Positions 14,978 to 22,827 of a stretch of DNA of 24,285 nt are shown here, in pieces; positions within the stretch are counted from its first letter, which is position 1, and each line of letters opens with the position of its first letter. The DNA lies in assembly GCA_964423195.1 (NCBI GenBank), contig CAYRDY010000023.1:1-24285 (forward strand), given 5' to 3'. Source of the DNA: CAKRHR01 sp964423195 (GTDB lineage Bacteria; Bacillota; Clostridia; Lachnospirales; Lachnospiraceae). Position numbers and translations under genes: made by a program. The notes under the pieces are model-generated. The model searched no databases. It saw only the letters and a program-made list of their open reading frames with translations, and had not been told where the DNA came from.

Positions 14978-15346
14978 ATGAAAGGAATCGGCACAGATAT
15001 ACTTCTGATTAAAAATATCGAGACTTATGTTGAGAATATCGACGACCCGTTTGTGCGCAAATGCTACACTGAGCGGGAAATCGAGCTTATCCTGGGCCGC
15101 TCACGGCCGCTGTACTCATTTGCGACCAGATTTTGCGCCAAGGAAGCGGTTTTTAAATGCCTGGGCTCGGACGGCGAGGGCGTCCGCCTGAATGAGATCG
15201 AGGTTCTGGAACACGATACCGGGCAGCCCTGCGTGATCCTGCACGGAAAAGTCAAGAAAATCGCCGAGGAGAGGGGCATCCGCGAGATATTGATCTCTCT
15301 GTCCTACGATGCGGACTACGCCATCGCGTTCGCGGCGGCGATATGA
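14978..15346 (+). CDS. acpS: Holo-[acyl-carrier-protein] synthase
   Basis: From ATG 14978 the product has 122 residues, the usual AcpS size, and begins MKGIGTDIL; the upstream in-frame TTG (14966) adds only four residues and is disfavoured. The Mg-binding Asp (about 7) and Glu in FATRFCAKEAVFKCLG (about 56) are present, as is the C-terminal SLSYDADYAIAFA. AcpS transfers 4'-phosphopantetheine from CoA to the active Ser of acyl carrier proteins. The usual SLSHT near the end is SLSYD here. It lies 57 bases after the regulator gene on the same strand. A second phosphopantetheinyl transferase (16084) and a variant ACP (22520-22759) are nearby, so it could be either the housekeeping enzyme or a dedicated one. 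Confidence 0.93.
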   Translation: MKGIGTDILLIKNIETYVENIDDPFVRKCYTEREIELILGRSRPLYSFATRFCAKEAVFKCLGSDGEGVRLNEIEVLEHDTGQPCVILHGKVKKIAEERGIREILISLSYDADYAIAFAAAI

Positions 15347-15391
15347 AGTAAGATATGTTTTTTAACTTAAAATTATAGGAGACAAGACAGT

Positions 15392-15835
15392 ATGATAAGA
15401 ATTTATCTGGATATGTGCTGCTATAATAGACCATATGATGACCAAACACAGCTGAAAATAGCGATGGAGGCTCAGGCCAAGCTGCATATTCAAGAACTAA
15501 TCAAGGCCAAAAAACTAGAACTGGTCACATCTTATATGCTAAGATATGAGTGTGAAAATAATCCTTTCCCTATGAGAAAAAACGCTATATTTGAGTTTAT
15601 TGATAAAAATGCATTTGGATATGTGGGAAATGAAAGGAAACAAATCATTGAAGACATGGCAGTCGATATCATGAAAGCAGGGGTTAAATTTAAAGATGCC
15701 TGCCATGTGGCATCAGCGATTTATGCAAAATGTGATTATTTCATATCAACAGACAAACGTTTATTAAAATATCAATCTGAAAAAATTGCTATGGTCACAC
15801 CGATTGAATTTGTAATGGATACGGAGGATGAGTAA
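15392..15835 (+). CDS. PIN-domain protein, putative toxin ribonuclease
   Basis: The 147-residue protein starts MIRIYLDMCCYNRPYDD and carries the spaced acidic residues of PIN nucleases: Asp7, Glu53 (YECEN), Asp102 (KDACHVASAI) and Asp115/Asp121 (DYFISTDKRLL). PIN toxins such as VapC cleave RNA using Mg or Mn. The start has TAGGAGA upstream. The next gene begins immediately after its stop codon. Base use is AT-rich, unlike the phosphopantetheinyl transferase genes on either side, which suggests insertion by transfer. PIN fold is likely; toxicity is inferred. Confidence 0.78.
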   Translation: MIRIYLDMCCYNRPYDDQTQLKIAMEAQAKLHIQELIKAKKLELVTSYMLRYECENNPFPMRKNAIFEFIDKNAFGYVGNERKQIIEDMAVDIMKAGVKFKDACHVASAIYAKCDYFISTDKRLLKYQSEKIAMVTPIEFVMDTEDE

Positions 15836-16063
15836 ATGGAAACAAATATATTTGATATCATGAACAAAGGTATGAAGTGTTTAACAGAACATATGGGGGT
15901 CGTAGATGCGGAGCGTTTTATTTCTGTAATTATCCGGGAAAGATTCGACTACACAAAGTGGCAAAAAGATTTTTTTGACGCTAAATCTCCTGAAGAAATA
16001 AGCAGGGAAGCCTCTTTGTTTGAGAAAAGCAACCCTTACAGAGGTGACGCAAAAAGATTATAA
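15836..16063 (+). CDS. Small partner of PIN protein, putative antitoxin
   Basis: This 75-residue protein (METNIFDIMNKGMKCLTEHMG) begins at the base after the PIN gene stop (GTAAATG). GGAGG within the end of the PIN gene acts as its ribosome site, so the two are translationally coupled. It contains VVDAERFISVIIRERFDYTKWQ and a short charged C-terminus, with no DNA-binding motif I recognise. Position and size suggest an antitoxin in a toxin-first module, a less common order. It is AT-rich like its partner. Confidence 0.65.
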   Translation: METNIFDIMNKGMKCLTEHMGVVDAERFISVIIRERFDYTKWQKDFFDAKSPEEISREASLFEKSNPYRGDAKRL

Positions 16064-16083
16064 GCAAAATACGAGGTCCTGCC

Positions 16084-16625
16084 ATGCTTACCCTTTATTT
16101 TCAGCACTACGGGCCATGCCCGTTGAATCAAAAGCGCCAAACCGAGCACGAAGCGGGGATGGCGCTCCTCTCGCGTGGATTGTCTGACCTCTACGGGATT
16201 CATATCCCCGCCCAGGATATCGAGAGCTGCCTCTCCTATGGCGCTCAGAAAAAGCCCTATCTGACCGGACAGCCCGACATTCACTTTAATATCAGCAACT
16301 GCGACGGTCTTGTCGTTTGCGCGTTCGCCGAGGGCCCCGTGGGCGTGGACATCGAGCCTGTCGGCGATTTCAACGAGCATATCCTGCGAAAACTCCTGAC
16401 GGAAAAAGAAAAGTCATTCCTGAATTCACTCAGGAATGACCATCACAAATATCAGGAATATTTTTACCGCTTCTGGACGCTCAAAGAAAGCCGCATCAAG
16501 CAGTCCGGCGAGGGTCTCGCCATGCCGCTGACCGGCTTTTCGTTCGAGTTTGACCGGACGGACGGTGAGCCTGTGATCCACTGCTCGGAATCCGGCTTCT
16601 ATTTTCACCAGCAGATACTCGAAGG
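16084..16625 (+). CDS. Sfp-type 4'-phosphopantetheinyl transferase (3' end in gap)
   Basis: The 180 readable residues show the Sfp-superfamily order: QKKPYL (about 58-63), HFNISNCDGLVVCAF, VGVDIEPV with the Mg-binding acidic residues (about 96-103) and FYRFWTLKESRIKQSGEGL (about 128-146), which includes the catalytic WxxKES. Family members are about 200-230 residues, so about 40 are lost in the gap. It transfers phosphopantetheine from CoA to carrier proteins and typically has a broader target range than AcpS. The start has GAGG 8 bases upstream and lies 20 bases after the putative antitoxin. It converges on the alpha/beta hydrolase across the gap. A perfect 11-base inverted repeat lies inside the coding sequence (16413-16440). 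Confidence 0.9.
16413..16440. repeat. Perfect 11-base inverted repeat inside the Sfp-type gene
   Basis: GTCATTCCTGA (16413-16423) and TCAGGAATGAC (16430-16440) pair perfectly around a 6-base loop. It encodes part of KSFLNSLRNDH, in the variable region before the WxxKES motif. The reading frame is kept. It would form a stable mRNA hairpin. Confidence 0.7.
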
Positions 16626-16725
16626 NNNNNNNNNNNNNNNNNNNNNNNNNNNNNNNNNNNNNNNNNNNNNNNNNNNNNNNNNNNNNNNNNNNNNNNNNNN
16701 NNNNNNNNNNNNNNNNNNNNNNNNN
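16626..16725. other. Assembly gap (100 N) between convergent genes
   Basis: Placeholder of unknown true length. It removes the 3' end of the Sfp-type gene. The hydrolase stop codon (16727-16729) lies just outside it, so the hydrolase is complete. Confidence 0.98.
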
Positions 16726-16726
16726 A

Positions 16727-17530
16727 CTACATCTGATCGGCATAGAGCATCAGCGTCCCAAGCACACAGATGGCAAACTCTCGCGGCAGATCTGACGGCA
16801 GATTGTGGTAGCCCGGATAGTAAAAGAGCTGCGCGCCGGCCAGTTCGGCAAACCGCTTGGCCGCCTTCGGGTAAGGGCTGTCCACACTCTTCTCCCCGAC
16901 CGCCACAAAGATTCGATCCGACAGAGATCTGCTCTTCTCAATGTCCGGTTTGTAGTGCATAAATACCGAATACTCATCCTCAAAGAAATGCTGGAAATTC
17001 TGCATCTCCCGAAGCTCCACCTCTTCCGGCTTCTTCTCCGCGCGGTCGTCCGTATCCCCGATGCTCATCACAAAATTCATGGTTGCCCGATTGTACTTTT
17101 TCCGCGCGATCAGATCCTCCATCATGGCGATCCACTCCTGATGCTCATCCGTGTCCGTCAGCAGGGAAAGAATCGGCGGCTCGTACATGATCAGCGCTCC
17201 CACCCGCTCCGGATAACACTGCATAAAATACTGGCCGACCACTGCCCCCGCACTGGCACCGGCGATATAGGTCCGCTCAATGCCGAGGGCGTCCAGCAGA
17301 TCCCGCACATCCGAGATCTGCGCGTCCATATCAAACCGGGCGCCCGCCGCCGCCACACTCTTGTTTGTGCCGCGGCGGTCAAATATAATCACCCGATAAT
17401 ACTTTGACAAAATCCGACTCGTCTTCTCATAAAGCCATGAATCCACAACGACGCCGTGGATCAGAAGCAGTGGGGGACCGCTCCCGCGCACCTCATAAGA
17501 CAGGCGCACATCCTCTTTCTCAAGATACAT
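16727..17530 (-). CDS. Alpha/beta hydrolase
   Basis: The 267-residue protein has the oxyanion segment LLLIHG (about 21-26), the nucleophile elbow GASAGA with Ser93, and a likely catalytic His in GYHNLPSD near the C-terminus. A Cys-free lid region follows the elbow. No signal peptide is present, so it acts in the cytoplasm. The family includes esterases, lactonases and C-C bond hydrolases. The start lies 10 bases after the MFS transporter stop, which indicates one operon with the transporter and the GH43 gene. An esterase or lactonase acting on a compound taken up by the transporter is a reasonable inference. The substrate is unknown. Confidence 0.88.
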   Translation of the reverse strand: MYLEKEDVRLSYEVRGSGPPLLLIHGVVVDSWLYEKTSRILSKYYRVIIFDRRGTNKSVAAAGARFDMDAQISDVRDLLDALGIERTYIAGASAGAVVGQYFMQCYPERVGALIMYEPPILSLLTDTDEHQEWIAMMEDLIARKKYNRATMNFVMSIGDTDDRAEKKPEEVELREMQNFQHFFEDEYSVFMHYKPDIEKSRSLSDRIFVAVGEKSVDSPYPKAAKRFAELAGAQLFYYPGYHNLPSDLPREFAICVLGTLMLYADQM

Positions 17531-17540
17531 CCCGGCATCC

Positions 17541-18764
17541 TCACGGCTTCCTGATGGCGAACGTGCAGATAAATCCCACGACGACCGCGCCGATCATCAC
17601 ATAAAGGCTTGTCACGTATGTGTGCGTCATATCGTAGAGCGTACCGGCCAGTGTGCCGCCGAAAGAGGCGATGATCAGATTCAGGTTAACGATCGAGAAA
17701 TTGACCGGATAATGCGTCGGCCCGTAATACGCGTTGATAAACGCGGAGTTCGTCGGGGTGATGCCGCTGTAGGCCAGGCCGCCGAGAATGAAGGCCACCA
17801 CCAGAATCGGGAAAGAATGCATGCCAAACGCGAGAAACGCGACGGCAATAAACACGACAAACACACAGTCCACAAGGAGCATGACCTTGGAGCCGATCCT
17901 GTCGAACATACCCCCGAAGAGCACGCGGCCGAGGCCGTTAAACACGGAGATCAGGCCGACAACCGTCGCCACCGTCCCAGGCATATTCTCTGAGACCTCA
18001 GGGCTGACTTCAGCGACAAAGCCGCTGGCCTGAGAGACGAGGATCAATCCCGCGGCGCTCAGAACAATCGCCCAGATAAAATAGAACCAGAAGGACGGGC
18101 GCTTGATCATCTGAACGGTCGATATATCCAGCCCCTCCACCTTATTTTTTGAAACCTTTTTGGCCTTGGCAGCCGCAGGCGGCACAAAGTCATCGCCCGG
18201 CTTCACAAAGAAGAAACCGCAGATCAGGATGACCACGAACAGAATGACCGCGAAAACTCTAAAAGAGATGCGCCATCCGCCGACCTCTGCCGGCGTCAAA
18301 GCCTGATAGACCTTGCCGATGATAAAGCTGCCGATGCCGAAGCCCATCAGCAGAATCCCTGAGATCAGCCCCTGCTTGTCCGGGAACCACTTGGACATGG
18401 TGCTCATCACGGCATTGTAGGCGAGACCGGAGGCAAAGCCCGCGAGTACGCCAAAGCCGATATAGAGCATAGCCAGGCTCTGAGTCATTGAAGCGACGAG
18501 AAAACCGATCAGGAAAAGCACCGCGGACACCCACACATTGATCTTGACATTGATCTTTCCCGCCACAAGGCCGCCGACAAAGCCGCCGATGCAGAAAAAT
18601 GACATGGCCAGTGTAAATGTCATGGACAGCTGCCCTTTTGTCCATTCCGGAAATTCTTTGGCAATCGGAACCGACAGAACGCTCCACGCGTAGACCAGTC
18701 CGGCGAATACCAGCACGATCACCCCTACAACCGCGTAAACCCAACGATTAAGTTTCAATTTCAT
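17541..18764 (-). CDS. MFS transporter, OFA (oxalate/formate antiporter-like) family
   Basis: From ATG 18764 (MKLKLNRWVYAVVG) the protein has 407 residues and about 12 hydrophobic helices. GGAGG precedes this start; an in-frame ATG at 18812 would run into the upstream gene and is rejected. The segment GLAYNAVMSTMSKWFPDKQG (about 120) is characteristic of OFA transporters. A charged central loop (about 200-225, rich in Lys) separates the two halves. OFA members exchange or import small organic anions. It lies between a GH43 glycosidase and an alpha/beta hydrolase on one transcript. This fits import of an organic acid or glycoside-linked acid, but the cargo is not shown by sequence. Confidence 0.9.
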   Translation of the reverse strand: MKLKLNRWVYAVVGVIVLVFAGLVYAWSVLSVPIAKEFPEWTKGQLSMTFTLAMSFFCIGGFVGGLVAGKINVKINVWVSAVLFLIGFLVASMTQSLAMLYIGFGVLAGFASGLAYNAVMSTMSKWFPDKQGLISGILLMGFGIGSFIIGKVYQALTPAEVGGWRISFRVFAVILFVVILICGFFFVKPGDDFVPPAAAKAKKVSKNKVEGLDISTVQMIKRPSFWFYFIWAIVLSAAGLILVSQASGFVAEVSPEVSENMPGTVATVVGLISVFNGLGRVLFGGMFDRIGSKVMLLVDCVFVVFIAVAFLAFGMHSFPILVVAFILGGLAYSGITPTNSAFINAYYGPTHYPVNFSIVNLNLIIASFGGTLAGTLYDMTHTYVTSLYVMIGAVVVGFICTFAIRKP

Positions 18765-18786
18765 GATTTGGAAAACCTCCCTGTTT

Positions 18787-20271
18787 TCAGTCTGTAAATG
18801 CAATAGACGCAAAATCCATATGTCCCTTTGTTACTCTGATGTACACCGAATGTTTCCCTGCCGCGGCCGCGATATCCGCCGCGCAGACGTGCCAGCGATC
18901 CGACGAGACACTGACCACACCGGCCACGCGCCCCTCAGGGCCGTCAAGCAATATCTCGGCCTGCCCGTCGCCTCTCAGCTCAAGCAGGGCCTTCTTCTCA
19001 GTCCCGTCAAACAGGAAATACTTAAATCCGGTGATACAGCCCTCCCTGAGATTGTAAATCAGCGGCTTCAGGCCCTTTTCGCCGTCCGGATCCTCCTCCT
19101 CGGTGATATAAGGCACCGTATCCGGAATCACCAGTGTGCCGACAAAATCCGGCCCCGGCTCAAGCACACGCCCCACGGCGCTCCTGTCACTCCCCGTCAG
19201 ATGGCAGGCGATATACGACGGCCATTTCTCTTTCGCCGGCAGCGGTCCGCCGTTTGGGCCACAGCTCGTGATCTCAATCTGTGGAATCGTCCCGTCGGGC
19301 AAAATCTCAACCCTGTCCGCGCAGCCCTGTCTGGCAAACGCGTGGCCGTGCGTATGCCTGTGCCAGAAAATGTAATACTGTCCATTGATCTCTGCAAGGC
19401 CGCCATGATTATTGCCCGTATAATTGGTGGCAAGCGTATTGCCCTCGTATCCGAGATCGCCGTTTGACACAATGACACCCTTGTACTCAAACGGACCCTC
19501 CGGCGTCCTCGCCATGCCGTAGCACAGCTCATTGCCCTGGAGTGACGAGTAGACAAAATAATACCAGTCCCCAAAATGGCGGATGCTGGAAGCCTCAAAA
19601 AACGGGTGCGCCTCATATGCAGTCCCCGCCGCCGTCTCGATGCCGTTGGCGACCACCACAGGGTCGGAAATCACCGTGTGCATATCATCGGCCAGCCTGA
19701 CCATCAGGGCGCCCGGAAGGGCCTTGTCCTTCATCCCCGGAAACTTCGCCGCCGGGGCAAAACCGTAATAGAGATAATTGCCCGTCTCATCACTCAGTAT
19801 CGCGGGGTCGAACTTCCGTCCTGCCTCCGGCACACGCCCGTCCGCATCCAACACGTAATCGAGAAACTCAAACGGTCCCTGCGGCCTGTCGCTCACCGCG
19901 ACCGAGATGACATCCACAAAATCCAGCGCGTAATACAGATAGTATCTCCCGTCCGGTCCCTTGGCGCAGTCGGGCGCATACAAGTAGTGTACGCCATTCA
20001 GCGCGGGAATCTCTTCATAGGCGGGCAGCGGCTTGTCATAAGGCGCGCCGTTGATCGGATCCTGCGTTTTTTTATAGCTGACACCCTCGCATCTCCAGTC
20101 GCTCAAGTCATCCACGGGCGCGGACCAGCAGACATAGTCATCCACGCAATACGCGACATAATTCTTGTCATCGTGACTGCCGTAAACATAGACTCTGCCG
20201 TCAAATACATGAGGTTCGCCGTCCGGAACCGTCTCCCAAAACGGCAGATATGGATTTATGCCATATTTCAT
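18787..20271 (-). CDS. Glycoside hydrolase family 43 protein (cytoplasmic)
   Basis: The 494-residue protein begins MKYGINPYLPFWETVPDGEP, with no signal peptide. The five-bladed propeller region carries HVFDGRVYVYGSHD (about 21-34), KFDPAIL (about 154) and a likely general acid Glu in HPFFEASSI (about 225), as in GH43 arabinofuranosidases and xylosidases. The last 120 residues look like a beta-sandwich accessory domain. Cytoplasmic location implies action on short imported oligosaccharides or glycosides. AGGAGAG precedes the start. It leads an operon with the OFA transporter (22 bases downstream) and the alpha/beta hydrolase. Exact sugar specificity cannot be told. Confidence 0.88.
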   Translation of the reverse strand: MKYGINPYLPFWETVPDGEPHVFDGRVYVYGSHDDKNYVAYCVDDYVCWSAPVDDLSDWRCEGVSYKKTQDPINGAPYDKPLPAYEEIPALNGVHYLYAPDCAKGPDGRYYLYYALDFVDVISVAVSDRPQGPFEFLDYVLDADGRVPEAGRKFDPAILSDETGNYLYYGFAPAAKFPGMKDKALPGALMVRLADDMHTVISDPVVVANGIETAAGTAYEAHPFFEASSIRHFGDWYYFVYSSLQGNELCYGMARTPEGPFEYKGVIVSNGDLGYEGNTLATNYTGNNHGGLAEINGQYYIFWHRHTHGHAFARQGCADRVEILPDGTIPQIEITSCGPNGGPLPAKEKWPSYIACHLTGSDRSAVGRVLEPGPDFVGTLVIPDTVPYITEEEDPDGEKGLKPLIYNLREGCITGFKYFLFDGTEKKALLELRGDGQAEILLDGPEGRVAGVVSVSSDRWHVCAADIAAAAGKHSVYIRVTKGHMDFASIAFTD

Positions 20272-20297
20272 TTCTTCTCTCCTTACATTATCGGAAA

Positions 20298-20341
20298 TAA
20301 AAACGCAGATTTGACCTGATACTCATAAATACCAGGTCAAA
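20298..20341 (-). terminator. Probable intrinsic terminator after butyrate kinase
   Basis: TTTGACCTG (20310-20318) and CAGGTCAAA (20333-20341) are perfect 9-base arms. On the minus strand they are followed, after six bases, by GTTTTTATTT. It lies 28 bases past the butyrate kinase stop and separates that operon from the GH43 gene. The offset T tract makes it moderate in strength. Confidence 0.65.
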
Positions 20342-20368
20342 CCCATGAAATTCCCGCGATTTCAATCA

Positions 20369-21339
20369 TTATTTTTCAAAATCAAAGCCTGTCCAGATCG
20401 GCACGCCCGTATAAGTCTTGATCTCCTCCTGGCCGGACAGGACACGGATAGCGCCTGCCGCCATGGCCTCCATCTCAAACTCGCCCGGATAAGCGCTGAC
20501 CGGAGCGATCCACTCGCAGGCCTCCTTGATCTGAGAAACCAGATCCTGATTGTAGACCATGCCGCCGCCGAGCAAAATGCCGTCAACCTTGCCGTGCAGC
20601 ACCGCCGCCATGGAACCGATGCACTTGCAGATCTGATAGATCATGGTATCCCAGACCATCTTCGCGTAGGCGTCGCCGGCTTCGGCGCGCTTGCTGACTT
20701 CGAGCGCGTCTGAGGTCCCNNNNNNNNNNNNNNNNNNNNNNNNNNNNNNNNNNNNNNNNNNNNNNNNNNNNNNNNNNNNNNNNNNNNNNNNNNNNNNNNN
20801 NNNNNNNNNNNNNNNNNNNTCTTGCCCTGGGATGCCGCGTGGCGGATCGCCGTCTCTTTCAGATTCAGGGCGTGCAGGTGGATGATACGGTTCACGCCCT
20901 TGATACCTGTCAGGCGTGCCAGATCCTGGAGCTCATCCACATCCGGCGGGTTGACCACAAAGGCCGGGCAATGGTATTCTTTGGAAAACTCATTTGCCAG
21001 CTGAGGCCCAAGCTGTGCCGGGTGCTGAACGCCGTTGGCGCCGCGCGTCGCGTGGTCGAGCAATAGCTCATCCACTCTGTATGTGCCGCCCTCCATGGCG
21101 AGCAGACCGCCGCCGCGGCCGACGCAGGCATCGATGCCATCCAGGGAGACATTGTTCTCCTTTAAGAGATTGACGATGGTCTCCTTGCGGTACGGCAGCT
21201 GCGCGGAGATGCCGTCAAATTCGGCCAGTTTCGCCGCGTCATGCGATACATTTTTGGAAAAAAGAACTTTCTCATCCTCGATCAGGGCAATTTTTGTTGA
21301 TGTGGAACCTGGGTTGATCGCAAAAATTTTATAGCTCAT
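20369..21339 (-). CDS. buk: Butyrate kinase (interrupted by assembly gap)
   Basis: The first part (ATG 21339, MSYKIFAINPGSTSTKIAL, 173 residues) has the ASKHA-fold phosphate loop and GRGGGLLAMEGGTYRV. The second part (about 116 residues) has GKVDGILLGGGMVYN and ends WTGFDFEK. Family members have about 355 residues, so roughly 65-75 are missing in the N run, including the expected HxGGGxS-type region. The 100 N do not keep the frame, but that is a placeholder and not proof of a frameshift. The enzyme interconverts a carboxylate plus ATP with acyl phosphate plus ADP. Transcribed after the phosphotransacylase, it can make ATP from acyl-CoA or activate an acid. AGGAGGA precedes the start. Confidence 0.92.
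20720..20819. other. Assembly gap (100 N) inside butyrate kinase
   Basis: Comparison of the flanking protein pieces with the usual family length suggests about 200-225 bases are missing, not 100. To keep the frame the true length must leave remainder 2 when divided by 3. Confidence 0.95.
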
Positions 21340-21417
21340 GATTTCATCTATCCTCCTGAAGTTCATCATTTCTTGCGGCAGTCCGGACAATGCCGGACTG
21401 CCGGCGTTTGATATCTC

Positions 21418-22422
21418 TTATCTCTTCGCGCCTGCCGCGCGCACCGCGGAAATAACGACATTTCCCTTGATCTCGGACACAGGCGCCCCTCTTGAGCAGT
21501 CGCAGACGACCTTGTTGAAGCCCTGCAGCATCGGGCCATAGGCATCCGCGTGGCCGAACTGCTGGATCAGCTTCACGCTGACATTGCCCACATTCAGATC
21601 CGGCCAGATCAGGACATTGGCCTTTCCGGCCACCCTGCTCTCGCGCTTCACCTTCTTGGCCGCGACCGCCGGGACGATGGCCGCGTCGAGCTGGAACTCG
21701 CCGTCGATTGCCAGGTCAGGGCGTTTCTCATTGGCAATCTTCAAACCCTCGGTCACTTTGTCGATCAGCTCGCCCTGGCCGCTGCCCAGTGTCGAGTAGC
21801 AGACCATCGCGCACCTCGGCTCCCAGTCAAGGAGTTCGGACACCGTATCACACGCTGAGATGGCGATGCTTGCCAGCTGCTCCGGATCAGGGTTGGTGCA
21901 GACGGCGCTGTCGCCGATCGCAAGCAGGGAACCCTCGCTGCCCTGATATCCCGGTATGTCGCACAGACCGATGCTGGAGATGGTGCTGATGCCCGGCTTC
22001 ATGCCGATGATCATCTGGCCGGCCAGGAGCACATCGCCGGTGGTATTGTCGATGCCCGCGAATGTGACGTCCGCATCATCGACAGCCTGCATGACCATGG
22101 CATAATACAGTGGATCCTGCATACGGCGGCCGACTGCTTTCTCTTTTAGCCTTGTATCCGGCAGCGCCACATATCTGTCGATCAGTTCTTTCTTGTATGT
22201 CTCCTCATGGATATCGACGATCGTAAATACGCTCTCGTCATATCCCCTCTCGGCGGCGGTCGCCTTGATCTCATCGGCATCGCCGACCAGGATCGGGATG
22301 ATATAGCCGTCCCTGCCGGTCTCATACGCCGCCTGCATCATTTTTTCATTGAGGGCCTCCGGAAAGGCGACTCTCTGAGGATTTAATTTTGCTTTCTCAT
22401 AAATTTGGTCAAGTACACTCAT
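21418..22422 (-). CDS. pta: Phosphate acyltransferase (PTA/PTB family)
   Basis: From ATG 22422 (MSVLDQIYEKAKLNPQRVAF) the protein has 334 residues, the size of single-domain phosphotransacetylases. GGAGGAAG precedes this start. Family segments include GSEGSLLAIGDSAVCTNPDPEQLA (as two parts), AIDGEFQLDAAIVP, AGKANVLIWPDLNVGN and AYGPMLQGFNKVVCDCSRG. It transfers an acyl group between CoA and phosphate. The DGExQxDAA and KANVLIxPDLxxGN segments resemble phosphotransacetylase more than typical phosphotransbutyrylase. It is followed by butyrate kinase, so acetyl, propionyl or butyryl specificity is open. Confidence 0.9.
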   Translation of the reverse strand: MSVLDQIYEKAKLNPQRVAFPEALNEKMMQAAYETGRDGYIIPILVGDADEIKATAAERGYDESVFTIVDIHEETYKKELIDRYVALPDTRLKEKAVGRRMQDPLYYAMVMQAVDDADVTFAGIDNTTGDVLLAGQMIIGMKPGISTISSIGLCDIPGYQGSEGSLLAIGDSAVCTNPDPEQLASIAISACDTVSELLDWEPRCAMVCYSTLGSGQGELIDKVTEGLKIANEKRPDLAIDGEFQLDAAIVPAVAAKKVKRESRVAGKANVLIWPDLNVGNVSVKLIQQFGHADAYGPMLQGFNKVVCDCSRGAPVSEIKGNVVISAVRAAGAKR

Positions 22423-22456
22423 GAATCTTCCTCCAAGATTAATCTTCACGCTCACA

Positions 22457-22508
22457 TGATGAGACACAGGTCAAATGCTCAACGGCACAGCTGCCGTGCC
22501 TCTCATCA
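22457..22508. other. Paired-stem structure between ACP and phosphotransacylase genes
   Basis: TGATGAGA (22457-22464) and TCTCATCA (22501-22508) are perfect 8-base arms. They enclose a smaller hairpin with CGGCA and TGCCG arms around CAGC. It fills the 97-base spacer between the two genes. Without a T tract it is more likely an mRNA processing or differential-expression element than a terminator. Confidence 0.45.
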
Positions 22509-22519
22509 CAGACAACGAT

Positions 22520-22759
22520 TTACAGTTCTTCCTCCACCAGATTGACCAGATCGCCGATGGTCTCGCAGGCGCTGGCATCCGCGAGCATGATCGTGGCGTC
22601 AAGCTCGTTCTCTATCTCAGAAACGAGCGCTACCATCTGCACGGAAGCTCCGGCCAGATCGGTCTTGAAGGATGTCTCCATCGAGAGGTCGGCGGCGTTC
22701 TTTTTGTAAGACAACGCGACCAATTCCAATACTTTTGCCTCTAATTCTTTTCTGTCCAT
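22520..22759 (-). CDS. Acyl carrier protein, variant DSL motif
   Basis: The 79-residue acidic protein has the ACP layout. The segment FKTDLAGASVQMVALVSEIE aligns with the family FxxDLGADSLDxVELVxxxE, placing the phosphopantetheine Ser at residue 39. The canonical Asp-Ser-Leu is Ala-Ser-Val. Losing the Asp before the Ser may change recognition by phosphopantetheinyl transferases and partners. A stand-alone ACP between a DUF35 gene and a phosphotransacylase is not the usual fatty acid synthesis context, so it is probably a dedicated carrier in an acyl pathway. AGGAGA lies upstream of the start. The carrier role depends on Ser39 being modified. Confidence 0.78.
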   Translation of the reverse strand: MDRKELEAKVLELVALSYKKNAADLSMETSFKTDLAGASVQMVALVSEIENELDATIMLADASACETIGDLVNLVEEEL

Positions 22760-22788
22760 TTTTTAATCTCCTTTGATTTATTTACTGT

Positions 22789-22812
22789 AAAAGCCCCGTC
22801 TGGGCGGCTTTT
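22789..22812. terminator. Weak hairpin terminator/attenuator between DUF35 and ACP genes
   Basis: AAAAGCC and GGCTTTT arms enclose a loop with extra CC/GG pairs. T runs of four follow in either direction. It could reduce but probably not stop transcription into the ACP gene. Confidence 0.35.
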
Positions 22813-22827
22813 ATCATCATAAGTGGC

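Noticed and set aside
20369..21339. Butyrate kinase as a pseudogene
   Set aside because: The only disruption is the assembly gap; both pieces are conserved to their ends.
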